Shown: positions 56,176 to 64,000, counted from the first letter of the stretch. The stretch is DNA of 64,000 nucleotides from Oculatella sp. LEGE 06141 (GCF_015207605.1 NZ_JADEWO010000018.1:1-64000), one strand, 5' to 3'. A program made the numbers and translations. The notes: a model not told the origin generated them from the sequence alone.

Positions 56176-58107
56176 TTGATTGCTATCCTGTTGTTGATTG
56201 TTGCCTTAACAATGCCCGCTATACCTGCAACTGAAATTAGACCCAACGACAATCTTATTGCGGAAGGCATTCCGCCCATTTCAGCGTCATTGGCAGAAAC
56301 GGTCGATCGCTACACTGAATTTCGGGCGGCCAGTCTGGCAAGTTGGCATCCAATTGAGCGAGAAATGCTGATCTCAACTCGATTTGGAGATACAGCGCAG
56401 GTGCATCAGGTGGCCTTTCCCCTGGCAAGCCGCAAACAGCTCACGTTTTTCCCAGAACGAGTATCCGGAGCATCCTATCAGCCGATTCAGGCAGATTTTT
56501 TTGTTTTTAGCAAAGATATCGGCGGTAACGAGTTCAGCCAAAACTATCGATACGATTTTGCGACTGGAACCGTCACTCTGTTAACAGATGGGACATCCAA
56601 AAACAGTCGGGGCATCTGGTCTCATGCTGGAACACAGATGGTTTACACTTCCACCCGACGCAGCGGTGCCGATTCTGATTTTTATCTAATTGATCCCTCA
56701 CAACCTGAGAGCGATCGCCTCTTTGCCCAAGTTGAAGGTGGCGGTTGGTTTCCCTTAGGCTGGTCACCGGACGATCGCCAGATCATTGCTATGGAGTATG
56801 TTTCTATTAATGAAACCTATTTATGGCTGTATGACGTAGCAACGGGTGACAAAACGCTGCTCACGCCCAAACAGAACTCTGAAATCGTCTCCTATCAAGC
56901 GGCGGTATTCAGCAAAGACGGACGTGGGCTGTATGTAGTCAGCGATCGCGACTCTGAATTTCTGCGGTTAGCCTATTTCGACTTTGAAACGCAGCACTAC
57001 ACCTACCTGACCAACCACATCCCCTGGGACATCGAAGATATTGAGTTGTCGGACGATGGCAAACTGTTGGCCTTTACAGCAAATGAAGCGGGAGCCAGTG
57101 TTTTACATCTGCTGGATACAGCAACGGGCGAGGAGCGATCGCTGCCCCCGCTGCCTGTGGGTCAGGTGTTTGGGTTGAACTGGCATCGAAATAACCAGGA
57201 CTTAGGATTCACGCTGATCTCAGCTCGATCTACGGCAGATGTGTACTCGCTGGACGTGACGACGGGTGTAGTCGAACGCTGGACTGAGAGCGAAACGGGT
57301 GGCCTCAACACCGAATCGTTTCCAGAAGCGGAATTAGTCAGGTGGCAAAGTTTTGACGATCGCACCATTTCCGGTTTTTTGTATCGGCCTCCTGCTCGTT
57401 TCGTCGGCAAGCGTCCGGTGATCATTAACATCCACGGAGGGCCTGAAGGCCAGTTCCGACCAACGTTTTTAGGCCGCAGCAATTATTACCTAAATGAATT
57501 GGGTGTGGCTCTGCTGTATCCTAACGTGCGCGGCTCATCGGGTTATGGCAAGACGTTTCTGCAACTCGACAACGGCTATTTGCGCGAAGATTCCGTCAAA
57601 GATATCGAAGCCTTGTTAGATTGGATTGCCACCCAGCCCGATCTGGATTCCGATCGCATTCTGGTCACGGGCGGCAGTTATGGTGGCTATATGTCTCTGG
57701 CCGTTGCGACCCACTATGGCGATCGCATTCGTGCCTCAATTGATATTGTTGGTATTTCCAATTTCGTCACGTTTCTGGAAAAAACAGAAGGCTACCGCCG
57801 CGACCTGCGCCGAGTGGAATATGGCGATGAGCGTGATCCCGAAATGCGACAGTTTTTGCTCACCATTTCTCCCATTAATAACGCGCACCGCATCCAGAAG
57901 CCTCTGTTTGTTATCCACGGGCAAAACGACCCGCGCGTGCCGTTATACGAAGCAGAGCAGATCGTGTCTACGGTTCGACAAAACGGCATCCCGGTTTGGT
58001 ACCTGATGGCAAAGGATGAAGGACACGGCTTCTCTAAGAAAAAGAACGTCGATTTTCAGTTCTACGCCACTATCCAATTTGTGCAAGAGCACCTGCTAAA
58101 AACATAG
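56176..58107 (+). CDS. Secreted S9-family peptidase (prolyl oligopeptidase type)
   Basis: A 643-residue serine peptidase. A short hydrophobic N-terminus (from the TTG at 56176) looks like a signal peptide ending near PATE. Residues about 35-385 form a beta-propeller with WD-like repeats (for example GWSPDDRQI and ELSDDGKLLAFTANEAG). The C-terminal alpha/beta hydrolase has the nucleophile Ser501 in GGSYGGY, Asp585 in GQNDPRVP and His617 in DEGHGF. All three catalytic residues are present. The TTG start is inferred because no ATG gives the signal sequence. Confidence 0.9.
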   Translation: MIAILLLIVALTMPAIPATEIRPNDNLIAEGIPPISASLAETVDRYTEFRAASLASWHPIEREMLISTRFGDTAQVHQVAFPLASRKQLTFFPERVSGASYQPIQADFFVFSKDIGGNEFSQNYRYDFATGTVTLLTDGTSKNSRGIWSHAGTQMVYTSTRRSGADSDFYLIDPSQPESDRLFAQVEGGGWFPLGWSPDDRQIIAMEYVSINETYLWLYDVATGDKTLLTPKQNSEIVSYQAAVFSKDGRGLYVVSDRDSEFLRLAYFDFETQHYTYLTNHIPWDIEDIELSDDGKLLAFTANEAGASVLHLLDTATGEERSLPPLPVGQVFGLNWHRNNQDLGFTLISARSTADVYSLDVTTGVVERWTESETGGLNTESFPEAELVRWQSFDDRTISGFLYRPPARFVGKRPVIINIHGGPEGQFRPTFLGRSNYYLNELGVALLYPNVRGSSGYGKTFLQLDNGYLREDSVKDIEALLDWIATQPDLDSDRILVTGGSYGGYMSLAVATHYGDRIRASIDIVGISNFVTFLEKTEGYRRDLRRVEYGDERDPEMRQFLLTISPINNAHRIQKPLFVIHGQNDPRVPLYEAEQIVSTVRQNGIPVWYLMAKDEGHGFSKKKNVDFQFYATIQFVQEHLLKT

Positions 58108-58152
58108 AGAACCTGTGGGGAAACCCAGCTCCCGGATTCCCATACCTGTAGA

Positions 58153-58240
58153 CTTCGACTGCACCTGACCAACCGAGAGCCGACCAACCGAGAGCCGACC
58201 AACCGAGAGCCAACCAACCGAGGGCTGAGCGCAGTCGAAG
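58153..58240. repeat. Hairpin enclosing four 15-bp tandem repeats
   Basis: CTTCGACTGC (58153-58162) and GCAGTCGAAG (58231-58240) are perfect inverted arms. Between them, GACCAACCGAGAGCC is repeated at 58167-58181, 58182-58196 and 58197-58211, with a fourth variant copy to 58226. It follows the S9 peptidase gene. CTTCGACTGC-type arms are common in cyanobacterial intergenic repeats; the tandem stuffing is the unusual part. Confidence 0.8.
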
Positions 58241-58340
58241 CCCGGCTGGCTAATGTGTTGACTAGTTTGCCAGTCTGTAGAACGTTGAACTGCCATTCAA
58301 GAGAGTCTTTGCGTGGGGGACAGGTTAACCGTCGTGCCCA

Positions 58341-59363
58341 TTACCAGCGATCGCGCTCCAAATCATAAATAGCTTTCTCCCAGTACCAATCTTCTGGTCG
58401 GTTGGGATGCTTTTGCTTCAACCGCTCCACCAGGCCAATGACAATGCGGCGATCGTCACCCACCAGACGACGCAATTTGTTCTGCACTTTTTGGCTGGGA
58501 GTACCCGCAACCATGCGGCGTGAACTCGACTGGGGCACAGCACTCACTGTGCGATCGCCAGTGGTCGCAATTCTGACTTGAGCGGCCTTGAGCTGATAGA
58601 TAGTATCCAGCATTTGCTGAGCCATTGATGGTTCAGCCTGTTTCTGAAACAAATTGGCCGCCTGCTGATAATCGTCGATCGCCCCTCGCCAGTCGTGTAA
58701 CTCTGCTCGCACTTTACCGCGACTGGCATAAGCGCTGGCATCCTGCGGATCGATTTGCAGCGCCCAATCTAAATCTTCGATCGCGCTATGGAAATAGCCC
58801 CGTCTTGCCTTTTCAATCGCCTGCTGCAAGAACTCTTCATTATTGATGGGGGGAAGCGTTGGCGGTGATGGTTGTGCATCGGGTTCAGGCGTAGCTGGCG
58901 CTTGCAGTTGGCGAATAGTAGTCAGGCAATGACGGGCATTCGTCAGGTCTTGAGCATCCAGATACAGTTCTGCCGCTTTGCGATAGCAGGAAATAGCTTT
59001 TGCGGTTTCGCCTTGCTGGCGGCGGATAGTACCCAACAGATTGTAAGTCAGGGCGTGGGTGGGTTTAAGCAGTATGGCTTTTTTGGCATCTGCGCTGGCA
59101 TCGTTTAAATTGCCAAAGGCGATGTACGCCAAACTGCGAGCATAATAAGCGTTGAAATGGTTGGAGTCTAATCGCAGGGTTGCCGTGTAGTCGGCGATCG
59201 CCCACCGAAATTCGCCCAGCTTAAAGCGAGCCAGCCCCCGACGGTAATAGGCTTCGACAAAGGTTGGGTTGAGCAACAGCGCCTGATCAAATTCAGCGAC
59301 TGCCGCTTTGTAGTCTTTCTGCTCTGCTTTTTCTACCCCTTGCCGATAAAACGCGTCGTGCAT
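58341..59363 (-). CDS. TPR-repeat protein
   Basis: A 340-residue protein of two TPR blocks. Residues about 1-150 hold four repeats (for example AEFDQALLLNPTFVEAYYRR and AIADYTATLRLDSNHFNAYY). Residues about 185-265 hold two more (AIEDLDWALQIDPQDASAYA). The C-terminal 60 residues are basic, ending RPEDWYWEKAIYDLERDRW. No signal peptide or membrane helix is seen, so it is probably a cytoplasmic scaffold. It is divergent from the methyltransferase gene across a repeat-containing gap. Confidence 0.88.
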   Translation of the reverse strand: MHDAFYRQGVEKAEQKDYKAAVAEFDQALLLNPTFVEAYYRRGLARFKLGEFRWAIADYTATLRLDSNHFNAYYARSLAYIAFGNLNDASADAKKAILLKPTHALTYNLLGTIRRQQGETAKAISCYRKAAELYLDAQDLTNARHCLTTIRQLQAPATPEPDAQPSPPTLPPINNEEFLQQAIEKARRGYFHSAIEDLDWALQIDPQDASAYASRGKVRAELHDWRGAIDDYQQAANLFQKQAEPSMAQQMLDTIYQLKAAQVRIATTGDRTVSAVPQSSSRRMVAGTPSQKVQNKLRRLVGDDRRIVIGLVERLKQKHPNRPEDWYWEKAIYDLERDRW

Positions 59364-59675
59364 CAGTTCGCTTCAACAGTTGAGTTATAAATAGCTTCAT
59401 GGGCTTGCAAACTTGCAATCCTATTCCTTCAGCTTAGCTCACCCCCATTGGTGTCATTGATCACAATGGACTGTTTTTTAGCGGCTGATAATCCATGCAA
59501 TCTGATGACGGCATTTCAGAGTGCCCATGCCCCATCCCGCGCTTGAATAACGTAGCTAATGGGTTGCATTCGCTCCCTTTTCTGCTATTTTTTGCTATTT
59601 ACAAAAGGCTTTAAGCCCACAACCTCAGGAACTGCCGAACCAGTTCTGGGGCAAAATCCCCTAGAATTGGGAAAT

Positions 59676-59739
59676 AGCGCCTGCGGTAAGCCCAAAAAAG
59701 AGGCGGTTCGAGCTGCGCTTCGCACTTTGTAAAGCAACC
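59676..59739. repeat. Dispersed repeat, copy 2
   Basis: CGCCTGCGGTAAGCC, GGCGGTTCGAGC and AAAGCAACCTCTTAGCGAC match the segment at 16433-16504. An imperfect stem, CCAGTTCTGGGG with CCCCTAGAATTGG (about 59639-59670), precedes it. It lies in the 503-bp gap 59364-59866, which otherwise shows no gene. Confidence 0.5.
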
Positions 59740-59866
59740 TCTTAGCGACTGGGATAGATCACGAATGGGGGCTTATTGCTGTCGCCCGCAATCGCTGCTT
59801 CTGTCGCTCCGCCTTTTAACGGTAATTGTGGCCATAACGCCACGCAGTTGAGACACTAGCGTAACG

Positions 59867-60523
59867 ATGAACACAGCACCCTCCAAGTCTCGTCCTGCTC
59901 CCGGTTGGTACAAACGGCTGTTTGCCTGGTTGATGGCACACGCCAATGCAGAGTATGAGGCAACAGTAGCCGATCGCAAACGAGATTTGTTTACCGATCT
60001 CAACGGTACCGTTGTAGAAATTGGCCCCGGAAGTGGTCCCAACCTGGCCTATTATCCTGCGGATATTCGCTGGATTGGCATTGAGCCAAACCCATTCATG
60101 CATGTCTATCTGCGGCAGGAAGCCGAGCGCCTGGGTTTAACGGTTGACATTCAAACCACCTCTGCCGAACGGTTAGAGTTTGCCGATCGCAGTGTGGATG
60201 CTGTTGTCAGTACATTGGTGCTGTGTTCCGTGCCAGATCTGGAACGCACGTTGCATGAAATTGTGCGCGTGCTAAAGCCAGGCGGCCGTTTTTTCTTTTT
60301 AGAACATGTGGCTGCCCCAGCCAACACGCGATTGCGGCGAGTGCAGCAATGGATTCGTCCACTCTGGCGTGCCGTTGGGGATGGCTGTAACCCCGATCGC
60401 GAAACCTGGGTTGCGATCGAACAGGCCGGGTTTGCACAAATTGACTACCAGCACTTTCGGGCGGATCTTCCAGCTATCGTCAGTCCACAAATTATTGGAG
60501 TGGCAACGAAGGCCACCGCTTAG
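59867..60523 (+). CDS. Class I SAM-dependent methyltransferase
   Basis: A 218-residue enzyme. Motif I is VVEIGPGSGPNLAYYP. An acidic second strand (WIGIEPNPFM), SVDAVVSTLVLCSVPDLERT and VLKPGGRFFFLEHVAAP complete a UbiE/type-11 methyltransferase fold. The N-terminal YKRLFAWLMAHANAEYE resembles small-molecule or lipid methyltransferases in the same group. The substrate is unknown. Confidence 0.88.
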   Translation: MNTAPSKSRPAPGWYKRLFAWLMAHANAEYEATVADRKRDLFTDLNGTVVEIGPGSGPNLAYYPADIRWIGIEPNPFMHVYLRQEAERLGLTVDIQTTSAERLEFADRSVDAVVSTLVLCSVPDLERTLHEIVRVLKPGGRFFFLEHVAAPANTRLRRVQQWIRPLWRAVGDGCNPDRETWVAIEQAGFAQIDYQHFRADLPAIVSPQIIGVATKATA

Positions 60524-60999
60524 CGATCGATCTACTGCCCACAGCCAAGCCTTCCGTAGCACATCTAAGAGGCTTAATTTTCTATGCAAATTAACACAGA
60601 TTGATCGGCTAAAGTTCAGCAAAACAAACGATATGGCGATCGAATCGGTTCAACATCTCGGCATTTATCACGATTCGAAATACCACGTATTCATGCAAAA
60701 TCTTGAAACTAACGGTTGCAAATCTTTGATTTCAGGCAAAACAATTTGCCAGTAACAACACGTCTGTAACTGCTCTGCGATCTTCAATGATTTCACGCGC
60801 AAAAGACCCACTTTTGCCAGATCGCAGTGAGGATTTTTACCATTCCTCACCACACCACACGGATGCATTGGTATCAATGATCAACCTTTATTTAAGAAAC
60901 ATCCTTTAAGATAAAAAATCCTTAGGATTTCAAAAATAGCTAAGACTGAGACATTGTGTCATTGCTCTCTTCCCGTAATCCATCAGGAGAAGCATACAA
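60524..60999. other. Gap before the last glycosyltransferase gene
   Basis: A 476-bp AT-rich stretch with no supportable gene or clear hairpin-plus-T-run. A 69-codon minus-strand reading with three cysteines has no ribosome-binding site. The GTG start of the next gene at 61000 is preceded by AGGAG. Confidence 0.4.
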
Positions 61000-61812
61000 G
61001 TGAAATTGTCCATTATTACTGCAACTCATCGCCGTTCAGAGACGTTCAAAACAATTTGTCTGCCCAGCGTATTGTCCCAGCGGTACAAAGAGTTTGAATG
61101 GATTATCGTCAACGATGGCAGAGATTTAGCAACTCGAACCATTGTTAAATCTATCGATACTGAAATCTCAATTCAGTACATTGAAACATCGCATCGAGGG
61201 CTATGCGCCTCCAGAAACTTAGGATTAGAGCGAGCCACTGGCGACCTTGTTGGATTTTTAGATGACGACAATTACATCCACGAATCCTATGTGGAAGCGA
61301 TGGTTCGTCATTTTAATCACAATACAGCGATCGCAATGGGAATGCCCATTCAAAACCGCAGACGAGACATCTACAAAAACGGCAGATTAGTGATGCGGGG
61401 CAGAGATTTTGCCAGCCCAAAACCTAGCATTACGAATCAAGATTTGATCATGGCGAATGCCCTGTTTGACAGCAATGGCTTTATTCACCAGCGCAACGAT
61501 CGGCTCAGATTTAACGAAAACCTGCTTGTGCTTTCAGATTATGAGTACTTGTTGCGGTGTTTTAGCGAGTTTGGCCTGGGGTCTTTCTCGCTCTGCCCGC
61601 AGAACCTGGTAGAGTACGTTCAAACAAACGAGGGTATTATCGGTCAAGCTAGCTTCAAAGACTGGCTGAGGGAGTCAGAGTACATCTGGGCGCATCGATC
61701 GCATTACAACATCTTCTCCGTTGTCCGTCCCAGTTCGTGGATGCCTGAAAAAATTGTTGATTTACGGCTGAAGGTTTACGACAATGAGCGGCTACACGAA
61801 TTTTCGGCTTAA
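61000..61812 (+). CDS. Glycosyltransferase family 2
   Basis: A 270-residue GT-A enzyme. It opens KLSIITATHRRSETFKTICL and has FEWIIVNDGRDLATRTIV, RGLCASRNLGLERATGDLVG and the metal-binding FLDDDNYIHESYV. LVLSDYEYLLRCFSEFG follows. The start is GTG at 61000 with AGGAG ten nt upstream. It lies 10 kb from the main exopolysaccharide locus. Its stop codon abuts the last copy of the minus-strand repeat array. Confidence 0.9.
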   Translation: MKLSIITATHRRSETFKTICLPSVLSQRYKEFEWIIVNDGRDLATRTIVKSIDTEISIQYIETSHRGLCASRNLGLERATGDLVGFLDDDNYIHESYVEAMVRHFNHNTAIAMGMPIQNRRRDIYKNGRLVMRGRDFASPKPSITNQDLIMANALFDSNGFIHQRNDRLRFNENLLVLSDYEYLLRCFSEFGLGSFSLCPQNLVEYVQTNEGIIGQASFKDWLRESEYIWAHRSHYNIFSVVRPSSWMPEKIVDLRLKVYDNERLHEFSA

Positions 61813-61902
61813 AAACAAAAAATCCCCAGCCGAAGCTGAGGATTGAATCAGGGTGCATCTACCAATTCCTTATACTGAGTTGAGCGATCGAATCAGGAAA
61901 AG
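61811..61902 (-). repeat. Array copy A: candidate terminator-ended small RNA
   Basis: On the minus strand this copy contains GGAATTGGTAGATGCACCCT, then a hairpin formed by AATCCTCAGC and GCTGGGGATT (61844-61821) followed by TTTTTTGTTTTT. One mismatch lies in the stem. It is the copy closest to the glycosyltransferase gene, and its T-tail overlaps that gene's stop region. The neighbouring part (TTTTCCTGATTCGATCG) also matches other copies. Confidence 0.5.
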
Positions 61903-61972
61903 TAGGCGAGATTTCCGAAGATTTTTTTGAGCCACGCTGTACTTAATTGTAGTTCAGGTGTACTATATTTGT

Positions 61973-62031
61973 AGTGGTATATCCCTTATCCCACTCATGC
62001 TCCAGCAGCCGTTTCCGCAGGCTGCTTTTTT
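61973..62031 (+). ncRNA. Candidate plus-strand small RNA with two hairpins and a terminator
   Basis: A TATATT at 61964-61969 could be a -10 element. About six bases later AGTGG (61973-61977) can pair with CCACT (61991-61995). After a short unpaired stretch, AGCAGCC (62004-62010) pairs with GGCTGCT (62020-62026) and runs into six T. The result is about 59 nt with two stem-loops, the second a classical terminator. No open reading frame fits. The layout recalls the Yfr1 type of cyanobacterial RNA, but its conserved ACTCCTCACAC motif is absent. Confidence 0.4.
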
Positions 62032-62090
62032 ATTGTTGAAACGGTTCGGGCTGTTGGGCTGTCGAGCTTTTGGACAATGGCCACTGCCTC

Positions 62091-62182
62091 AAAAAATTAA
62101 AAATCCCCAGCCGTAACTAGGGATTCGTTGGGTGTATTCACCAATCTCTATATTCAGCGTTCCCGCTTTTTCAGAGAAATCA
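62091..62182 (-). repeat. Array copy B: candidate terminator-ended small RNA, divergent
   Basis: The minus strand reads AGAGATTGGTGAATACACCC, the core with three changes, then the hairpin AATCCCTAG/CTGGGGATT (62125-62101) and TTTTTAATTTTTT. The altered core can form a 4-bp stem GGTG/CACC where the other copies form GGT/ACC. This keeps the structure. Sequence similarity to copy C extends about 80 bp further upstream on the minus strand, up to a CGATCG site. Confidence 0.45.
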
Positions 62183-62300
62183 CGAGGAGATTCATAAAAG
62201 TTTCTTATAACTTTTCAGTAATTAGGAGCGATCGTGGATAGGACACCCCCGCTGCCACCGTATGAGACCAGATAACGTGGCGATCGCTTCGCCTAACGCC

Positions 62301-62393
62301 AAACAAAAAATCCCTGGCACGTAACCAGGGATTTATAGGGTGCATCTACCAATCTCTTCTACTTAGCTTTCCCAGGTATTCAGGAAAATCACC
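62301..62393 (-). repeat. Array copy C: candidate terminator-ended small RNA
   Basis: The minus strand reads GAGATTGGTAGATGCACCCT, then a perfect 10-bp hairpin AAATCCCTGG/CCAGGGATTT (62334-62308) with a 7-nt loop and TTTTTTG. This is the strongest terminator of the four. GTGATTTTCCTGAATACC at the far end is shared in part with copies A and B. Confidence 0.5.
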
Positions 62394-62624
62394 GTTTACG
62401 AGATGAAGTTTTTTTGGGTTGCAGTTAATGAGTAGGGGCGATCGCGGACTGGCTCTGTTGTAGTCAGTGCAGCCGCACAACGTACACCTGGTTCAAAATC
62501 CTCCGTTTCACCAGATGCCCGGTGCGGTTCCCCATCGGCACGAACCATTGATGATAGAAGAGAAGTGACGATAGAAGAGAAGCAACATCGCCGCTGTCAC
62601 GCTATCTCTCCATACCCATCTGAG

Positions 62625-62714
62625 TTACAGCAGTTCTCAATCGAGTCAGCCACAGTCTCGCCAAGAGGGGTGTGGGGTGTGGGGTGTGGTGAATGCAAAT
62701 GAAAATGGCTGTAA
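62625..62714. mobile_element. MITE-like repeat, copy 2
   Basis: A 90-bp element beginning TTACAGCAGTT and ending ATGGCTGTAA, matching the element at 16274-16371 apart from a GT-rich stretch in the middle and small indels. Its right end abuts the T-tail of array copy D, so it seems to have inserted exactly beside that terminator. No coding capacity. Confidence 0.65.
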
Positions 62715-62806
62715 AACAAAAAATCCCCAGCACGCAGCCAGGGATTTGAATCAGGGTGCATCTACCATTCCCTTCTACAAAACGTAGATGCTTAATCAGG
62801 ATAGTC
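62714..62806 (-). repeat. Array copy D: candidate terminator-ended small RNA
   Basis: The minus strand reads GGGAATGGTAGATGCACCCT, then the hairpin AAATCCCTGG with its partner CTGGGGATTT (62747-62721) and TTTTTTGTTTT. Upstream on the minus strand GCATCTAC (62792-62785) can pair with the core GTAGATGC (62764-62757), a hairpin unique to this copy. It is the copy nearest the small-protein gene at 63.05 kb. Confidence 0.5.
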
Positions 62807-63053
62807 TCAAGAAAGTTAGTTCATCGGCCATTGCTAAATCAACAGATGAATCGGTGAGAGGGCATAGCTCTGTTTGCCTCCCAAGTTTTCCCAATCCTGG
62901 GGATGTTGCAGGTTCTGGACGTTCCCTAGAACTGAGGGTCGAGGGCGAATTTATAGAATGATTGAGCAACGCCGTTCATCGCTCTCTCGATAACGATGTA
63001 ACGGCTGCTTCACTTCTGTGCTTACAGCGCCAGGTATCTCTCTGCCCTGTATC

Positions 63054-63311
63054 CTAACTGTTTTGGGATTGCTGCTCGTCCTGAATTAGCTGCTCTTTTG
63101 AGTCGCCCCAATACGCACTGTAGGTCCAAACTTCGTTTGTTCCTCTTGTTTCTACAGACCATCTGTATGTAGCTGATTTGGGATCAACCCCTACCTCAAT
63201 TAGCTTTGCGCCCATGTAGTATTCCATCTGGCGCTTTTTCATGTCCTTAAGCCCATCGGGTTGATTCTTGCCAAGCGTTTTGGACATGTGCGCTTGTGTT
63301 GGTTTTGCCAT
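63054..63311 (-). CDS. Small soluble protein of unknown function, 85 residues
   Basis: The product opens MAKPTQAHMSKTLGKNQPDG and contains LKDMKKRQMEYYMGAKLIEV and SATYRWSVETRGTNEVWTYS. It looks like a compact folded protein with no membrane segment. AGAGG lies 11 nt before the ATG. It is transcribed towards the repeat array, whose first copy begins about 250 bp after its stop. No family is recognised. Confidence 0.65.
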   Translation of the reverse strand: MAKPTQAHMSKTLGKNQPDGLKDMKKRQMEYYMGAKLIEVGVDPKSATYRWSVETRGTNEVWTYSAYWGDSKEQLIQDEQQSQNS

Positions 63312-63437
63312 GCTGATCGATGCCTCTTTAGTAAACCCTCAGAATTTCCAGGATAAAGAATTATACGCAAAGTTTCAGCCTTCTGGCCTGATTCAACAGC
63401 ACTAACACCAACTAATCAATGACGTGGCGATCGCCTC

Positions 63438-63803
63438 CTATACCCGATGGCTCAAATGCACCTGAATACACGCCAATAAATCACTGAACCGAAACGGCTT
63501 GGTGATATAGTCACTGGCACCGCGACGCATACTTTCAGCGCGATCGCTTTCTCCATCACGAGCCGTGACAATAATCACTAGCGCCTGCTGTTTTAAGCGC
63601 CGTATTTCATCCAACACAAACCAACCATCCTTTCCAGGCAGACCCAGATCCAGGAGAATGACATCAAACGGTCGGGTTTGGGCAAACTGCAATGCTTCAT
63701 AACCATTGTTGGCAATGGTTGTGTCGTATCCAAACTTTCGCAGTCCCTTTTCCACAAACGCTGTAATACGCGGTTCATCTTCAGCAATCAAAATTTGTTG
63801 CAT
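63438..63803 (-). CDS. Stand-alone response-regulator receiver protein
   Basis: A 121-residue CheY-like receiver with no output domain. The acidic pocket Glu8-Asp9, the phosphoacceptor Asp52 (ILLDLGLPGKDGW), Thr80 and Lys102 (DYITKPF) are all present. It could shuttle phosphoryl groups or act by protein contact. A gene for an OmpR-type regulator ends 156 bp upstream on the same strand; they may serve one two-component system. Confidence 0.9.
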   Translation of the reverse strand: MQQILIAEDEPRITAFVEKGLRKFGYDTTIANNGYEALQFAQTRPFDVILLDLGLPGKDGWFVLDEIRRLKQQALVIIVTARDGESDRAESMRRGASDYITKPFRFSDLLACIQVHLSHRV

Positions 63804-63959
63804 GACCAGGTTGAGAGAAGATACGTTGTGCCGTCCATTAACTCTGGTTCAGCGGCTGTTGCAAGGCTACTTTGGCACACTAATTGACTGAACGTTCCCC
63901 TGGAAACCTAGCATGGTCAAACCCGATGAATGGAACATGAAGGCTAAATGAGAATATTC

Positions 63960-64000
63960 TTACGTACGGCAACGGTAACCCATGCCGCGTACGGTTTCAA
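63960..64000 (-). CDS. OmpR/PhoB-family response regulator, last 12 codons
   Basis: Reading the minus strand from the window edge gives ETVRGMGYRCRT and a stop at 63960-63962. The phrase TVRGMGYRC is the wing region that ends OmpR/PhoB-type winged-helix DNA-binding domains. The rest of the gene lies outside the window. Confidence 0.75.
   Translation of the reverse strand, partial: ETVRGMGYRCRT

Noticed and set aside
60668-60877. A 69-codon minus-strand reading with three cysteines
   Set aside because: No ribosome-binding site, AT-rich intergenic composition and no domain-like pattern.
61973-62031. Assignment of the plus-strand small-RNA candidate to Yfr1
   Set aside because: Size and two-hairpin layout are similar, but the conserved ACTCCTCACAC motif is missing.
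61811-62806. A CRISPR array as explanation for the four repeats
   Set aside because: Units are about 90 bp, diverged, irregularly spaced (about 200-400 bp) and contain terminators; no cas genes are present.

Overview
The window is cyanobacterial chromosome. The octamer GCGATCGC (HIP1) recurs throughout, and several gene families are ones I know mainly from cyanobacteria: a ThiO-ThiG fusion, DUF1822 and DUF2811 proteins, serine/threonine kinases with TPR tails, and a CimA-type citramalate synthase. The mix suggests a filamentous or mat-forming, slime-producing type, but I cannot name a species. No rRNA or tRNA gene and no complete insertion sequence was recognised.

Layout. (1) 1-8.7 kb, minus strand: an alkanesulfonate monooxygenase (cut by the window edge), two SsuA-like sulfonate-binding lipoproteins, a BenE-type permease, an AraC-family regulator, a Rieske oxygenase and a Tat-exported FAD/Rieske oxidoreductase. 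This looks like a scavenging or catabolic block for organosulfur or aromatic compounds. A near-perfect palindrome sits in front of the second ssuA. (2) 8.7-11.2 kb, plus strand: a two-gene ABC-2 exporter and a DUF1822 protein. (3) 11.2-12.1 kb: a gene-free stretch with a helically phased cluster of TTTTCCACA (DnaA-type) boxes, a candidate replication origin or DnaA-titration site. (4) 12.1-25.2 kb: housekeeping and signalling genes, including a DUF2811 protein, two J-domain proteins, two Ser/Thr kinases, a DoxX protein, ThiO-ThiG, citramalate synthase and small membrane proteins.

(5) 25.5-51.1 kb, plus strand: a large exopolysaccharide locus. It holds a tyrosine autokinase with chain-length domain, an outer-membrane export protein, a PglK-like ABC flippase candidate, a nitroreductase-like protein, a pyruvyl transferase, eight GT4-type and two GT2-type glycosyltransferases, an O-antigen ligase/polymerase, a methyltransferase-like protein, an acyltransferase, and the initiating polyprenyl-phosphate sugar transferase at the far end. 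Together they could start, extend, decorate, flip, polymerise and export one polymer under kinase control. (6) 51.2-61.8 kb: envelope-associated proteins (coiled-coil membrane protein, PRC-barrel protein, SLT lytic transglycosylase, glycine-zipper protein), an S9 peptidase, a TPR protein, a methyltransferase and one more GT2.

(7) 61.8-63.05 kb: a gene-free stretch with four direct copies of a roughly 90-bp unit. Read on the minus strand, each copy ends in a hairpin plus U-run and carries a conserved core. This is the best candidate here for an undescribed system: a tandem family of terminator-ended small RNAs, interleaved with a separate plus-strand small-RNA candidate and a MITE-like repeat. 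(8) 63.05-64 kb, minus strand: a small protein, a stand-alone receiver protein and the last codons of an OmpR-type response regulator.

Start codons were moved inward wherever a clear Shine-Dalgarno sequence or internal ATG favoured it. Family assignments come from reading motifs by eye; no database search was run.
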